A stretch of DNA of 14,368 nucleotides from JBHEKP01 sp041859375 (GCA_041859375.1 JBHEKP010000370.1:1-14368); one strand, 5' to 3'; positions 7,401 to 13,797 are shown, counted from the first letter of the stretch. Translations and numbers: made by a program. Notes: generated by a model not told the origin, from the letters alone.

Positions 7401-8239
7401 TTGTCCGGGTCCACCGCGGTCAGCGTTCCGACGGTGGTGTTCGCCGGGGCGTTGTCTCCCACGGCCAGGGCGGTCGCGGTGATGTCCTGCAAGCCCCGGC
7501 GCGGCGGGATGGACGCGGCGGCGAGGCCCCAGTTTCCGTTGTATTTCCAGGAGACGGTGGTGTCCGAAGCGGAGCCCGCAATCACGCTGCCGCCGTGGCG
7601 CTGGTATTCCAGGAAGCCGCCCCATGTGGTTTGCAGGTTCCACTTCTGGATGTGCGCGGGCGTGTTCTGGATGGTCAGGGAGTTGTTCCCGCGGCAGGTG
7701 GTCGTGGAAACCACCAGGGAGCCGGCCGGGGCCTCCGTGCCGCTGAAGACGAGGCTGGAGGTATCCCGGTCGCCCGAGTCCGCGCCGTCAATCTTGGACA
7801 GGGGCAGCAGGGGCGTCGCCGCGCCCGCGTCGGAGAATTTCGTCAGGTCGATGTTGGAAAGAAAGACCACGCCCACGGCCTTGTGCGAGGTGGTGTCGGA
7901 CATGCGCACGCGGATGGTCTGCGCCCCGGCGGGGGGATTTTTGAAGTACAGCAGGCAGCCGCGCTCGTCCATGCCGCTCGCCTCGGAGTCGGTGATTTTG
8001 TGGAAGTTGGAGGAGGGGTCGAAGCGCACCCACGACACGGCCCGGTCGTTCCGGTTGGTCACCCCGGCCACCGCCAGCTCCGTGCCCGCGGGCACGGTGA
8101 CCGAAAGGGTGAATTCATTGGTGTTGCTCTGGTTGCTGACGGACGCCTCCCCCAGCACGGTGACCGCGGCCTGCGCCGCGGCGGCCCCCAGAATCACAAC
8201 AGCCAAAACCATCCCAAAGACAAATCTGGCGTGCATCAT
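4487..8239 (-). CDS. large secreted adhesin-like protein: cadherin-like domain, seven Ig-like repeats, C-terminal anchor tag
   Basis: A predicted exported 1250-residue adhesin-like surface protein. Residues 1-24 are a signal peptide ending AAAQA. Residues 25-245 form an N-terminal beta-rich domain (TVPAGTELAVAGV, LYFKNPPAGAQTIRVRMSD) of a type seen at the N-terminus of bacterial surface proteins; its ligand is unknown. Residues 248-348 look cadherin-like (LTAVDPDN, TIRVRVADAYGN). Residues 352-1033 are seven Ig-like repeats. Residues 1034-1122 are another Ig-like module (SLSDDGVNWLPWEP, KKVYARFRDNTGNVS). Residues 1128-1220 are a classical immunoglobulin fold (YEWRRNGESLL, DGGRYTCVVTDE). The protein ends LPAAG, hydrophobic helix, RLRGRK. 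ATG 8239 has GAAGGG 6 nt upstream and begins the signal peptide; the ATG at 8236 is almost equivalent. An in-frame extension to 8467 runs into the promoter -10 box and is unlikely. It is first in the surface-protein unit. Confidence 0.88.
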   Translation of the reverse strand: MMHARFVFGMVLAVVILGAAAAQAAVTVLGEASVSNQSNTNEFTLSVTVPAGTELAVAGVTNRNDRAVSWVRFDPSSNFHKITDSEASGMDERGCLLYFKNPPAGAQTIRVRMSDTTSHKAVGVVFLSNIDLTKFSDAGAATPLLPLSKIDGADSGDRDTSSLVFSGTEAPAGSLVVSTTTCRGNNSLTIQNTPAHIQKWNLQTTWGGFLEYQRHGGSVIAGSASDTTVSWKYNGNWGLAAASIPPRRGLQDITATALAVGDNAPANTTVGTLTAVDPDNLSPYTWTLVDNAGGRFSLAASTSNTVTVKNTNPALLDAGVAAAHTIRVRVADAYGNTQEKDFTVTVTDTTNPVIGVVSPAPATVRDGAVVSITVPITDNAGVAFPPVMTVNGETLADPSQAGNDYTWAWTVPAGTAEGFAAISVSAEDTAGNPAAAASNSVLLIDNTPPAQANLAVSDGVAKPGDTVVISIDITDANGVVQWPVLMVGTENAGVPTVAGDTYSWAHTLPADTPEGYALLAVTALDAAGNSRLGVAGDMLLVDATPPSIASITSSVEWATTGTEVTVSAFVSDNFGLDGDPSFRLNGNLLGAPQVAGNQYSWTFNVSPAEQQGPAVLTVDARDNAGNTSSLTPSVTLLTIDRTLPAINLLTAAPALARVGTTVTFGAQVLDNYGLSGPPALAVNGFAAPPPTHSGSQYTWVMTIPAGVAEGPASVQVIAGDIAGNQRTLSSASVLTLDPNGPVFSGVTATPAMGRASTAIVIKAVITDLSGVSGSPSLKVNGVSAVYAGLSGGLHAWNYTIGGAAAEGMAEFLFSANDPLGNNGAATVSGALMIDRTVPAIAAIQASPNVAKAGDIVRVSFTATDALTGVFGNPSVSVNGNSATFQSNTGSQYEYRYTVRTTDADGYANILVSARDTVGNGGIQTSSTALLVDNTVPTVSAMNAYPAFAKDNTAVTVGFRVNDVNGLASLPEVTVNGRAAAYSASEDGYFEYTHTVRKGTDPEGPAVIQVRCTDMTGNTGTSMGNSLLFVDTVAPSGAVVIDGNAAFTRLTSVTLSLSHSDGNPGSGVAEMSLSDDGVNWLPWEPAAAAREWQLVPGQGYKKVYARFRDNTGNVSPLPFSDTIALNPYPLAVDQESPAGVLARRGSATVLEVSARNVFGNVTSYEWRRNGESLLTVLGPGKADGPTLALENMDEADGGRYTCVVTDELETRESAGFLVVVQAALPAAGTLGLAAMALAAALLGAGRLRGRK
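4490..4573 (-). other. C-terminal anchor/sorting tag (LPAAG type)
   Basis: Residues 1223-1250: LPAAG, a hydrophobic Ala/Leu/Gly stretch, then RLRGRK. It is preceded by the last strand of the Ig domain (FLVVVQAA), so the tag directly follows a folded domain. It has the same plan as the tag on the downstream protein. Confidence 0.7.
5141..7186 (-). repeat. seven tandem 97-98-residue Ig-like protein repeats
   Basis: Residues 352-1033 of the 4487-8239 protein. Boundary strands recur at 443 (LIDNTPP), 540 (LVDATPP), 638 (TIDRTLP), 735 (TLDPNGP), 832 (MIDRTVP), 930 (LVDNTVP) and 1028 (FVDTVAP), a period of 97-98 residues (291-294 bp). Each copy has a V-x-x-G-x-x-V strand, a D-x-x-G-(V/L) turn, a VNG turn, a Y-x-(W/Y) strand, an EG turn and an A-x-D-x-(A/V/T/L)-GN motif. 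The copies are divergent at DNA level. Confidence 0.9.
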
Positions 8240-8466
8240 GATGTTCCCTTCCCCCGAATGCTGGACACACCGGGCGTGAAAGACGACAGGTCCCGAACGG
8301 ATAAATGCGGAGAGGCCCCCCGGCGCGGCGGAGCGTTGGGGCAAACCCACGCCCCCGCCGTTGCAGGCGGACGGAAAAACAACCTTTGACACGTCACCCA
8401 AACCATCCCTCCCGGCAAAACCGGGTTGGCGGCATTGCCGCCTGATCACGTACTTTTCCTGTTTCA
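8240..8466 (-). promoter_or_regulatory. long 5' leader of the surface-protein operon, with two tandem hairpins
   Basis: The predicted transcript starts near 8460 and the start codon is at 8239, leaving a leader of about 220 nt with no coding signal. Near its 5' end are two adjacent perfect hairpins separated by 2 nt: GGCGGC/GCCGCC with a 3-nt loop (8428-8442), then CCCGG/CCGGG with a 5-nt loop (8411-8425). No known riboswitch consensus was recognised. The remainder, 8240-8410, shows nothing else recognisable apart from the ribosome binding site. Confidence 0.5.
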
Positions 8467-8495
8467 ATCATATTCCAAGCGCGGGGTGTAGTCAA
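8467..8495 (-). promoter_or_regulatory. sigma70-type promoter of the surface-protein operon
   Basis: On the minus strand, TTGACT (8495-8490) and TATGAT (8472-8467) are separated by exactly 17 nt. The DNA just upstream of the -35 box (8498-8523) is AT-rich, as in an UP element. This AT-rich patch stands out from the surrounding GC-rich sequence. Confidence 0.75.
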
Positions 8496-8747
8496 CTGAA
8501 AAATTCGTTAACAACCAATGATTACAGGGGAATTTGTTGAACCACTGGCGGTTGTTGCGCGTTCCGGCACAGGACGGCGGAACGCAAAGGCCCATAATAA
8601 ATGAATCCGGAGTGCTGTTTGGTTCAATTCGTGGCGTTTCGATTGTAATGGTCCGCATGGCACCGCATGGGCGGGAACGCCCCCGATCGCTTCCGCTCGG
8701 TCCCCCCATGGGGCGGGTTGTCGCCATTTCTGATTGTGGTGTTCCGC

Positions 8748-8777
8748 TTGTATCCCGCCGCCGCCGTGTACTACCTT
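8748..8777 (+). promoter_or_regulatory. candidate promoter of rhaB-purU
   Basis: TTGTAT (8748-8753) and TACCTT (8772-8777) are separated by 18 nt, about 55 nt before the rhaB start. The match is modest. The rest of 8500-8750, between the divergent promoters, shows only short palindromes (such as CCCCATGGGG at 8704-8713) and no gene. Confidence 0.35.
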
Positions 8778-8792
8778 ATGCAGTGCGCGAAA

Positions 8793-8814
8793 CCGCCGCA
8801 ACTGGGTGCGGCGG
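8793..8814 (+). promoter_or_regulatory. hairpin immediately upstream of the rhaB ribosome binding site
   Basis: A perfect 8-bp stem, CCGCCGCA/TGCGGCGG, with a 6-nt loop ends 1-2 nt before the AAGGGAG Shine-Dalgarno sequence at 8816-8822. It would form in the short leader of the rhaB mRNA and could tune ribosome access. Role inferred. Confidence 0.5.
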
Positions 8815-8831
8815 CAAGGGAGACCGGTGCG

Positions 8832-10307
8832 ATGAGCGGAACCAAAAAGTTTCTGGCCTTTGATCTTGGCGCTGAGAGCGGGCGGGCCGTCCTGGGCACC
8901 ATCAGCGGCGGTGTTGTGAAGCTGGACGTGATCCACCGGTTCCGCACCGAGGGGCTGATCATGCTCGGCACGCGCCAGTGGGATCTTGCGCGGATTTACG
9001 AGGAGATGTGCCGGGGGCTCGCCCTCTGCGCCCGCGACCACACCACGGAACTGGACGGCATCGCGGTGGACACCTGGGGCGTGGACTTCGGACTCGTGGC
9101 CCGCGACGGCGGCGTGCTCGCCAACCCCGTCCATTACCGCGACAAGCGCAACGACGGCATGATGGATTACGTTTTCCAGACCGTCCCCCGGGCGGATATG
9201 TACATGGAAACGGGCATCCAGTTTCTCCCGTTCAACACGGTGTACCAACTGGCCAGCCTCAAGAAAAGCGGGTCGCCGCTGCTGGACGCCGCCGGTTCCG
9301 TGCTGATGATGGGCGATCTCTTCGCTTACCTGCTCAGCGGCAAAATGGCCTGCGAATACACCAACGCCTCCACCACGCAGTTACTGGACCCCCACAAGCG
9401 CGCCTGGAATGAGGAACTCATCGCGAAGCTCGGCCTGCCGCGCCGCCTGCTGCTGGACCCGGTGGCCCCCGGCACGGTGCTCGGCCCGCTGCTTGAAGAA
9501 ATCGCCGACGCCACGGGCATCCGCAGGGGCACCCCGGTCATCGCCACCGCCTCCCACGACACCGCCTCCGCCGTGGCCGCCGTGCCCGTGGCCGACGGGG
9601 AGGGCGCATGGTCCTACCTCTCCAGCGGCACATGGTCCCTTCTCGGCGCGGAACTGGACGCGCCGATGGTGAACGAGCGCAGCCTCGCGCTGGACTTCAC
9701 CAACGAGGGCGGCGTGGGCGGCAAGATACGCTTCCTGAAAAACATCTTCGGCCTGTGGATCGTGCAGGAATGCCGCCGGGTCTGGGAGCGCGGCGGGGAA
9801 ACCATTGACTACGCGGGCATTACCGCCGAGGCCGCCGCAAGCGAACCCTTCCGCTCGGTCCTGCCCAACCTGGACGATCCCCGGCTCATGGCCCCCGCCA
9901 ACATGGTGGAACTCATCCGCGACATCTGCCGGGAGACCGGCCAGCCCGTTCCCGAAACGCACGGACAGGTGATCCGCTGCGCGCTGGAAAGCCTGGCGCT
10001 GAAGTACCGGCGCACCCTGCGCGCCCTCGACGGTGTGCTCGGCCGCCCGACCGAGGTGCTCCACATCATCGGCGGCGGCACCCAGAACAAGCTGCTCAAC
10101 CAGATGACCGCCGACGCCTGCGGCGTCACCGTGGTCACCGGACCCGTCGAGGCCACCGCCCTCGGAAACATCGGCGTGCAGGCCATGGCCGCGGGCGTGG
10201 TGGACTCCCTGGCCGCCATGCGCGCCATGATCGCGCGCTCCGTCGAACTTGAACGCTACACCCCCGCCGACACCGCCGCATGGGACGCGGTGGACGGGCG
10301 GGGCTGA
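8832..10307 (+). CDS. rhaB: rhamnulokinase (L-rhamnulose kinase)
   Basis: Cytoplasmic FGGY-family sugar kinase, ATP + L-rhamnulose to L-rhamnulose 1-phosphate, the second step of L-rhamnose breakdown. At 491 residues it matches the usual RhaB length of about 490. Visible signatures: N-terminal phosphate-binding FLAFDLGAESGRAVLG (7-22); DGIAVDTWGVDFGLV (75-89); TGIQFLPFNTVYQL (127-140), a RhaB hallmark; SHDTASAV (241-248), whose Asp243 is the expected catalytic base; SYLSSGTWSLLG (261-272); FTNEGGVGG and FLKNIFGLWIVQECRRVW, also typical of RhaB; and the C-terminal IIGGGTQNKLLNQMTADA ATP-site segment. ATG 8832 is preceded by AAGGGAG and places the kinase motif at the expected distance; an upstream in-frame ATG at 8667 would add 55 non-conserved residues. 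rhaA and rhaD are not in the window. purU follows after 16 nt, so the two are probably co-transcribed. Confidence 0.92.
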   Translation: MSGTKKFLAFDLGAESGRAVLGTISGGVVKLDVIHRFRTEGLIMLGTRQWDLARIYEEMCRGLALCARDHTTELDGIAVDTWGVDFGLVARDGGVLANPVHYRDKRNDGMMDYVFQTVPRADMYMETGIQFLPFNTVYQLASLKKSGSPLLDAAGSVLMMGDLFAYLLSGKMACEYTNASTTQLLDPHKRAWNEELIAKLGLPRRLLLDPVAPGTVLGPLLEEIADATGIRRGTPVIATASHDTASAVAAVPVADGEGAWSYLSSGTWSLLGAELDAPMVNERSLALDFTNEGGVGGKIRFLKNIFGLWIVQECRRVWERGGETIDYAGITAEAAASEPFRSVLPNLDDPRLMAPANMVELIRDICRETGQPVPETHGQVIRCALESLALKYRRTLRALDGVLGRPTEVLHIIGGGTQNKLLNQMTADACGVTVVTGPVEATALGNIGVQAMAAGVVDSLAAMRAMIARSVELERYTPADTAAWDAVDGRG

Positions 10308-10323
10308 ACCCCCGGAAAACAGC

Positions 10324-11178
10324 ATGGGAAAGACGGCCACACTCATCCTGCACTGCGACGATGTCAAGGGCATCGTCTACCATGTCAGCCGGTTCATATT
10401 TGAAAACGGCGGCAACATCATCAACGCCCAGCAGCACGCCGAGCCCCTGGACAACCGCTTTTTCATGCGCGTCCACTTCGACTGTTCGGATCTGAAATGC
10501 ACCCGCACCGAGCTGCGCGCCGCCCTGGCGGAACTCGCGGGGCGCTTCGGCATGGAGACCGGCCTCCGCTTCGACGACGAGCGGAAGCGCATGGCGATCA
10601 TGGTCTCCAAATACGACCACTGCCTCTACGACCTGCTCCTGCGCCACCAGTACGGCGAGATCAACGCCGATGTGGCCGTCATCGTGGGCAACCACACCGA
10701 CCTGGAGCATGTGGCCCTCAACTTCCGCGTCCCCTTCGTTTATGTCCCCGTGACACGCGAGGAGAAGGAGGCCGCCGAACAGCGCACCCTCGAACTTTTC
10801 CGCTCCCACCATGTGGACTTTGTGGTGCTCGCACGGTACATGCAGATCCTGTCCCCGGCCTTCATTGACGCCTACGCCCACCGCATCATCAATGTGCACC
10901 ACGGATTCCTGCCGGCCTTCAAGGGTGCGAAGCCCTACCACCAGGCCTACGAGCACGGTGTCAAGCTCATCGGCGCGACCAGCCACTACGCCACCGCCGA
11001 CCTCGACATGGGCCCCATCATCGAGCAGGAGACCATCCGGGTGAACCACACCCACGGCCCCGACGATTTGGTCGCCCTGGGGCGCGACATCGAGCGCAAG
11101 GTGCTGGCCGACGCCGTCCGCGCCCACGCCGACGACCGCATCATGGTCTACCGCCGCCGGACCATTGTCTTTCGCTGA
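10324..11178 (+). CDS. purU: formyltetrahydrofolate deformylase
   Basis: Hydrolyses 10-formyltetrahydrofolate to tetrahydrofolate and formate, balancing one-carbon units and feeding formate to PurT-type purine synthesis. Its 284 residues match the family (about 280). Residues 5-80 are an ACT regulatory domain (ILHCDDVKGIVYHVSRFIFE at 8-27), a site of methionine/glycine control in E. coli PurU. Residues 88-284 are the formyl-transferase fold: VGNHTDLE (121-128), LARYMQILSP (169-178), INVHHGFLPAFKGAKPYHQA (189-208). The catalytic Asn190, His192 and Asp228 (in LDMGPII) keep the spacing seen in PurN/PurU. ATG 10324 has only a weak GGAAA 7 nt upstream, consistent with translational coupling to rhaB, 16 nt away. 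Pairing with a rhamnose gene is unusual. Confidence 0.94.
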   Translation: MGKTATLILHCDDVKGIVYHVSRFIFENGGNIINAQQHAEPLDNRFFMRVHFDCSDLKCTRTELRAALAELAGRFGMETGLRFDDERKRMAIMVSKYDHCLYDLLLRHQYGEINADVAVIVGNHTDLEHVALNFRVPFVYVPVTREEKEAAEQRTLELFRSHHVDFVVLARYMQILSPAFIDAYAHRIINVHHGFLPAFKGAKPYHQAYEHGVKLIGATSHYATADLDMGPIIEQETIRVNHTHGPDDLVALGRDIERKVLADAVRAHADDRIMVYRRRTIVFR

Positions 11179-11196
11179 GTCCGCCTGAAAACAGGA

Positions 11197-11226
11197 GGGG
11201 CGCTCCCAGGCAGTCGGGAACGCCCC
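11197..11226 (+). terminator. possible terminator/hairpin after purU
   Basis: GGGGCG (11197-11202) pairs with CGCCCC (11221-11226), and after one mismatch TCCC pairs with GGGA, giving a roughly 10-bp interrupted stem with an 8-nt loop, 18 nt after the purU stop. There is no U-tract, so it may be a 3'-end stabiliser rather than a terminator. A second hairpin (7 bp, TGCCTTC/GAAGGCA, 11251-11271) follows. Confidence 0.35.
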
Positions 11227-11356
11227 ATGTGCAGAGTGCCCGGGATGTCTTGCCTTCGGCAGGTGAAGGCAGCGGCGGGTTTGCCCCCGGATTCCAAGGG
11301 AATACGTGACCGGATTCCATTCGAAAATGACCGGCAAAGGCCCCAACGCACCATCC

Positions 11357-11449
11357 GGATGCATTGCGCATCCTGTGACATCCCAAACAGCACCGATAAG
11401 ATGCCAAAGCGCGCACCATGATTTCAAGCCGATTTTGCGCATTTGCGCA
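11357..11449. promoter_or_regulatory. palindromes and a tandem octamer upstream of the LacI-type gene
   Basis: The 430-nt gap 11179-11608 has no gene. It holds an inverted repeat GGATGC/GCATCC around ATTGC (11357-11373) and two exact head-to-tail copies of TTTGCGCA (11434-11441 and 11442-11449). The palindrome TGCGCA occurs at 11365, 11436, 11444 and again at 11562. The stretch 11451-11530 is clearly AT-rich. These are candidate operator elements; the binding factor is unknown. Confidence 0.4.
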
Positions 11450-11526
11450 GATTTGTGATTGCGAATGGCATGAACTGAAATGAGTATTTGAGAAAGCCAT
11501 AAGAATATCGCAAAAGTCAAAAAAAT

Positions 11527-11555
11527 TTGATATTTGGCCTGCGTTACGCTATAAA
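11527..11555 (+). promoter_or_regulatory. sigma70-type promoter of the LacI-family gene
   Basis: TTGATA (11527-11532) and TATAAA (11550-11555) with exactly 17 nt between, preceded by an A/T-rich tract. Transcription would begin near 11562, leaving a leader of about 47 nt. Strong match. Confidence 0.78.
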
Positions 11556-11568
11556 TGGGGGTGCGCAG

Positions 11569-11590
11569 TGTCAACGTTTTCTTTTTGACA
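11569..11590. promoter_or_regulatory. inverted repeat, possible autoregulatory operator
   Basis: TGTCAA (11569-11574) and TTGACA (11585-11590) form an inverted repeat with a 10-nt spacer. It lies just downstream of the predicted transcription start of the LacI-family gene, a position where a bound repressor would block transcription. Assignment as operator is inferred. Confidence 0.4.
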
Positions 11591-11608
11591 AAGACTGGGG
11601 GTTTTGCC

Positions 11609-12631
11609 ATGCAATCCAGCACGATCAAGGAAATTGCACGGTTGTGCGGCCTTTCCCGCGCCACCGTTTCGGCGGTGCTCAACGGAAAGCCCGGGGTGAG
11701 CGAGCGCGCCCGCACCAAGGTTTATGATGCGATGCGGGAAAACCGGCTCCGCCCGCGCCTTGCCGCCTCGTCGCTGGTGACGGGTTTTGGGCGCGTGTTC
11801 GGGATGGTGGTGCCGGACATCCGCAACCCCTTTTACATGGAGTTCATGGACGGGCTGCTCAAGGAGATGAAGCAGCACGGGCACAACGTGATCTGCAAGC
11901 CCACGGATGGCACCGTGGAGGACGAAATCAGCACGCTGGAGTCCATGGCCAGCAACGACGTGTCCGGTTTTGTGCTGGTGCCCTCGGAGTCGGGCGCGTC
12001 GCGGGAGCACATTCTGCGCATTGTCGCCTCGAGAAAGCCCCTGGTGATACTCGGGTCGCTGCCCGGCGTGGACAGCCACACGGTGGAGGTGGACAACCGG
12101 GTGGGCGCCAAGGCGGCCACGGACCTGCTGCTCCGCGCGGGGCACAAGCGGCTGATGTACCTTGGCGGCCCCGCCCTGTCCGGCCCCTCCAAGGAGAGGA
12201 TGTTCGGTTTTGTGGAAAGCCTGGTGGAGCACAGCATTTTCTTCGACGAGTCCATGATGGCCTGGACCGACGGCGTCTTCCACTCGGGCCACCGGCGCGC
12301 CCTTGAGATTCTCGCCGATCCGCAGCGCCGCCCCACCGGCGTCCTGTGCTTCAACGACATACTTGCGGCGGCGGTGTACCGGGCGGCCCACGAGCTGGGT
12401 CTGCGGATACCCGGTGACCTGAGCGTGGTCGGCTTTGACGACATCGAGCTGGCGCAGGTGCTGGGCCCGCCGCTCACCACGGTGGCCACCCATCCCTTCG
12501 GCATGGGGCGCACCGCCGCCCAGGTGATGCTGGAGGCGCTCAAGCAGCCCGGCCCCGGCCGCCCCATCCGCAGGATCATCCCGGCGGTGCTGGTGGAGCG
12601 CGGTTCCGTGGCGCCCCCCGCCGCGGGCTGA
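11609..12631 (+). CDS. LacI/GalR-family transcriptional regulator
   Basis: A 340-residue DNA-binding regulator of normal family length. Residues 5-25 are the LacI helix-turn-helix (TIKEIARLCGLSRATVSAVL), with NGKPGVSERARTKVYDAM completing the DNA-binding domain. The hinge-helix region follows (LRPRLAASSL at 48-57). Residues 62-335 form a periplasmic-binding-protein-like sensor domain: VFGMVVPDIRNPFYMEFMDG (63-82), FVLVPSES (121-128), HKRLMYLGGP (179-188), GVLCFNDILAAAVYRAAHEL (244-263), VVGFDDIELA (273-282) and the C-terminal strand TTVATHPFGMG. Such proteins usually bind a sugar or nucleoside and dissociate from an operator. ATG 11609 is chosen because the helix-turn-helix starts immediately; a start at 11555 would overlap the -10 box. 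The neighbouring rhaB makes a sugar effector plausible, but the effector is unknown. Confidence 0.9.
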   Translation: MQSSTIKEIARLCGLSRATVSAVLNGKPGVSERARTKVYDAMRENRLRPRLAASSLVTGFGRVFGMVVPDIRNPFYMEFMDGLLKEMKQHGHNVICKPTDGTVEDEISTLESMASNDVSGFVLVPSESGASREHILRIVASRKPLVILGSLPGVDSHTVEVDNRVGAKAATDLLLRAGHKRLMYLGGPALSGPSKERMFGFVESLVEHSIFFDESMMAWTDGVFHSGHRRALEILADPQRRPTGVLCFNDILAAAVYRAAHELGLRIPGDLSVVGFDDIELAQVLGPPLTTVATHPFGMGRTAAQVMLEALKQPGPGRPIRRIIPAVLVERGSVAPPAAG

Positions 12632-12653
12632 ACGCCCCCGCCGTTCCCCCGCC

Positions 12654-12703
12654 AAATTAAAACCGCGCCGTCTCCCTTCGGAAACGGCGCGGTGCTTGTT
12701 TTA
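12654..12703. terminator. bidirectional intrinsic terminator between the LacI-type gene and leuB
   Basis: A perfect 10-bp stem, ACCGCGCCGT/ACGGCGCGGT (12662-12671 with 12684-12693), with a few extra inner pairs and a CTTC loop. On the plus strand it is followed by GCTTGTTTTA, on the minus strand by TTTAATTT. It lies 31 nt after the LacI-type stop codon and 25 nt after the leuB stop codon, so it serves both convergent genes. Confidence 0.88.
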
Positions 12704-12717
12704 CGGGTGGTGGTGGG

Positions 12718-13797
12718 TCAGCCCTTGGCCACGTTGTCGGCGATGATGTCGCCGATTTTGGTGGTGGACAGGCCGGACTCCTTGATTTCCGCGGCGGAAA
12801 GGCCCTTGAGCATGCCGGAGGTGAGCAGTTTGACGCAGGCGGCCTCGATGGCCAGGGCGGCTTCGGTCTCGCCCAGGTGGTCGAGCATCATCTGTCCGGC
12901 GAAGATGCAGGCCAGCGGGTTGATCACGTTCAGACCCGTGTACTTCGGGGCGCTGCCGCCGATGGGCTCGAACATGGACACGCCCGCCGGGTTGATGTTG
13001 CCGCCCGCGGCGATGCCCATGCCGCCCTGGATCATCGCGCCCAGGTCGGTGATGATGTCGCCGAACATGTTGCCCGTCACGATCACGTCGAACCACTCCG
13101 GGTTCTTCACAAACCACATCGTGGTCGCGTCGACGTGCGCGTAGTCGCGCTTGATGTCGGGGAATTCCGCCGCGCCGACCTCGTGGAAGGCGCGCTCCCA
13201 GAGGCCGTAGAGGTAGGTGAGCACGTTGGTTTTGCCGCAGAGGGTCAGGGTGTTCCGCTTGTTGCGCCTGCGGGTGTACTCGAAGGCGTAGCGCAGGCAG
13301 CGGTCCACGCCGAAGCGGGAGTAGATGGCCGTCTGGGTGGCCACCTCGTTCGGGGTGCCCTCGTGCATCACGCCGCCCATGCCGCAGTAGAGGTCCTGCG
13401 TGTTCTCGCGCACGACCACAAAGTCGATGTCCTCGGGGCCCTTGTTCTTGATGGGCGTCTCCACGCCGGGATAGAGCTTCACCGGGCGCAGGTTGATGTA
13501 CTGGTCCAGTTCGAAGCGCGTCTTGAGCAGGATGCCCTTCTCCAGGATGCCCGGCTTCACGTCCGGATGGCCGATGGCGCCCAGGTAAATCGCGTCATGC
13601 TTGCGGAAGTCGGCAATCGCCGAGTCCGGCAGGATTTCGCCGGTGCGCTTGTAGCGCTCCCCGCCGAAGTCGTACAGGGCCGTGTCCAGGCTGAAGCCGA
13701 ATTTCGCCGCCGCCGCCCGCACCACCTTGATGCCCTCGTCCAACACTTCCGGGCCCGTCCCGTCGCCGGGAAACAGGGCAATACTGTATTTCGCCAT
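12718..13797 (-). CDS. leuB: 3-isopropylmalate dehydrogenase (LeuB-type beta-decarboxylating dehydrogenase)
   Basis: A 359-residue cytoplasmic enzyme of the isopropylmalate/isocitrate/tartrate dehydrogenase family. LeuB oxidises and decarboxylates 3-isopropylmalate with NAD+ in leucine synthesis. Visible: GDGTGPEV (11-18); substrate arginines R94, R104 (INLRPVKLYPG) and R130 (VVVRENTQDLYCG) with Tyr137; catalytic Lys189 in GKTNV; metal-binding Asp223, Asp247 and Asp251; and the family signature NMFGDIITDL... at 243-263. The nucleotide loop reads EPIGGSAPKYTG, with Gly280 where classical LeuB has His (EPVHGSAP). The INLRPVKLYPG and TPNEVATQ segments resemble the divergent LeuB branch of actinobacteria and several anaerobes, so tartrate/malate- or other 2-hydroxyacid-dehydrogenase activity cannot be excluded. 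ATG 13797 has AAGGAG about 9 nt upstream; the longer frame to 14139 lacks conservation. No other leucine gene is adjacent. Confidence 0.85.
   Translation of the reverse strand: MAKYSIALFPGDGTGPEVLDEGIKVVRAAAAKFGFSLDTALYDFGGERYKRTGEILPDSAIADFRKHDAIYLGAIGHPDVKPGILEKGILLKTRFELDQYINLRPVKLYPGVETPIKNKGPEDIDFVVVRENTQDLYCGMGGVMHEGTPNEVATQTAIYSRFGVDRCLRYAFEYTRRRNKRNTLTLCGKTNVLTYLYGLWERAFHEVGAAEFPDIKRDYAHVDATTMWFVKNPEWFDVIVTGNMFGDIITDLGAMIQGGMGIAAGGNINPAGVSMFEPIGGSAPKYTGLNVINPLACIFAGQMMLDHLGETEAALAIEAACVKLLTSGMLKGLSAAEIKESGLSTTKIGDIIADNVAKG

Noticed and set aside
4466..8389. Long plus-strand ORFs (630 and 555 codons) opposite the Ig-repeat protein
   Set aside because: They mirror the minus-strand repeat gene and have shadow-type composition. 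The minus strand has signal peptide, domains, ribosome site, promoter and terminator.
8240..8467. 76-residue N-terminal extension of the Ig-repeat protein
   Set aside because: It begins at the -10 promoter element and precedes a normal signal peptide with its own ribosome site.
8640..8670. Weak promoter-like boxes TTGGTT / TGTAAT upstream of rhaB
   Set aside because: Spacing of 19 nt and poor matches; the pair at 8748-8777 is closer to the gene and better.
9381..10373. 330-codon minus-strand ORF opposite rhaB
   Set aside because: Antisense shadow of a clearly recognised kinase; no family features.
10135..11718. 527-codon minus-strand ORF spanning the end of rhaB, purU and the gap before the LacI-type gene
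   Set aside because: Overlaps three well-supported plus-strand elements, has low-complexity composition and crosses the LacI-type promoter.
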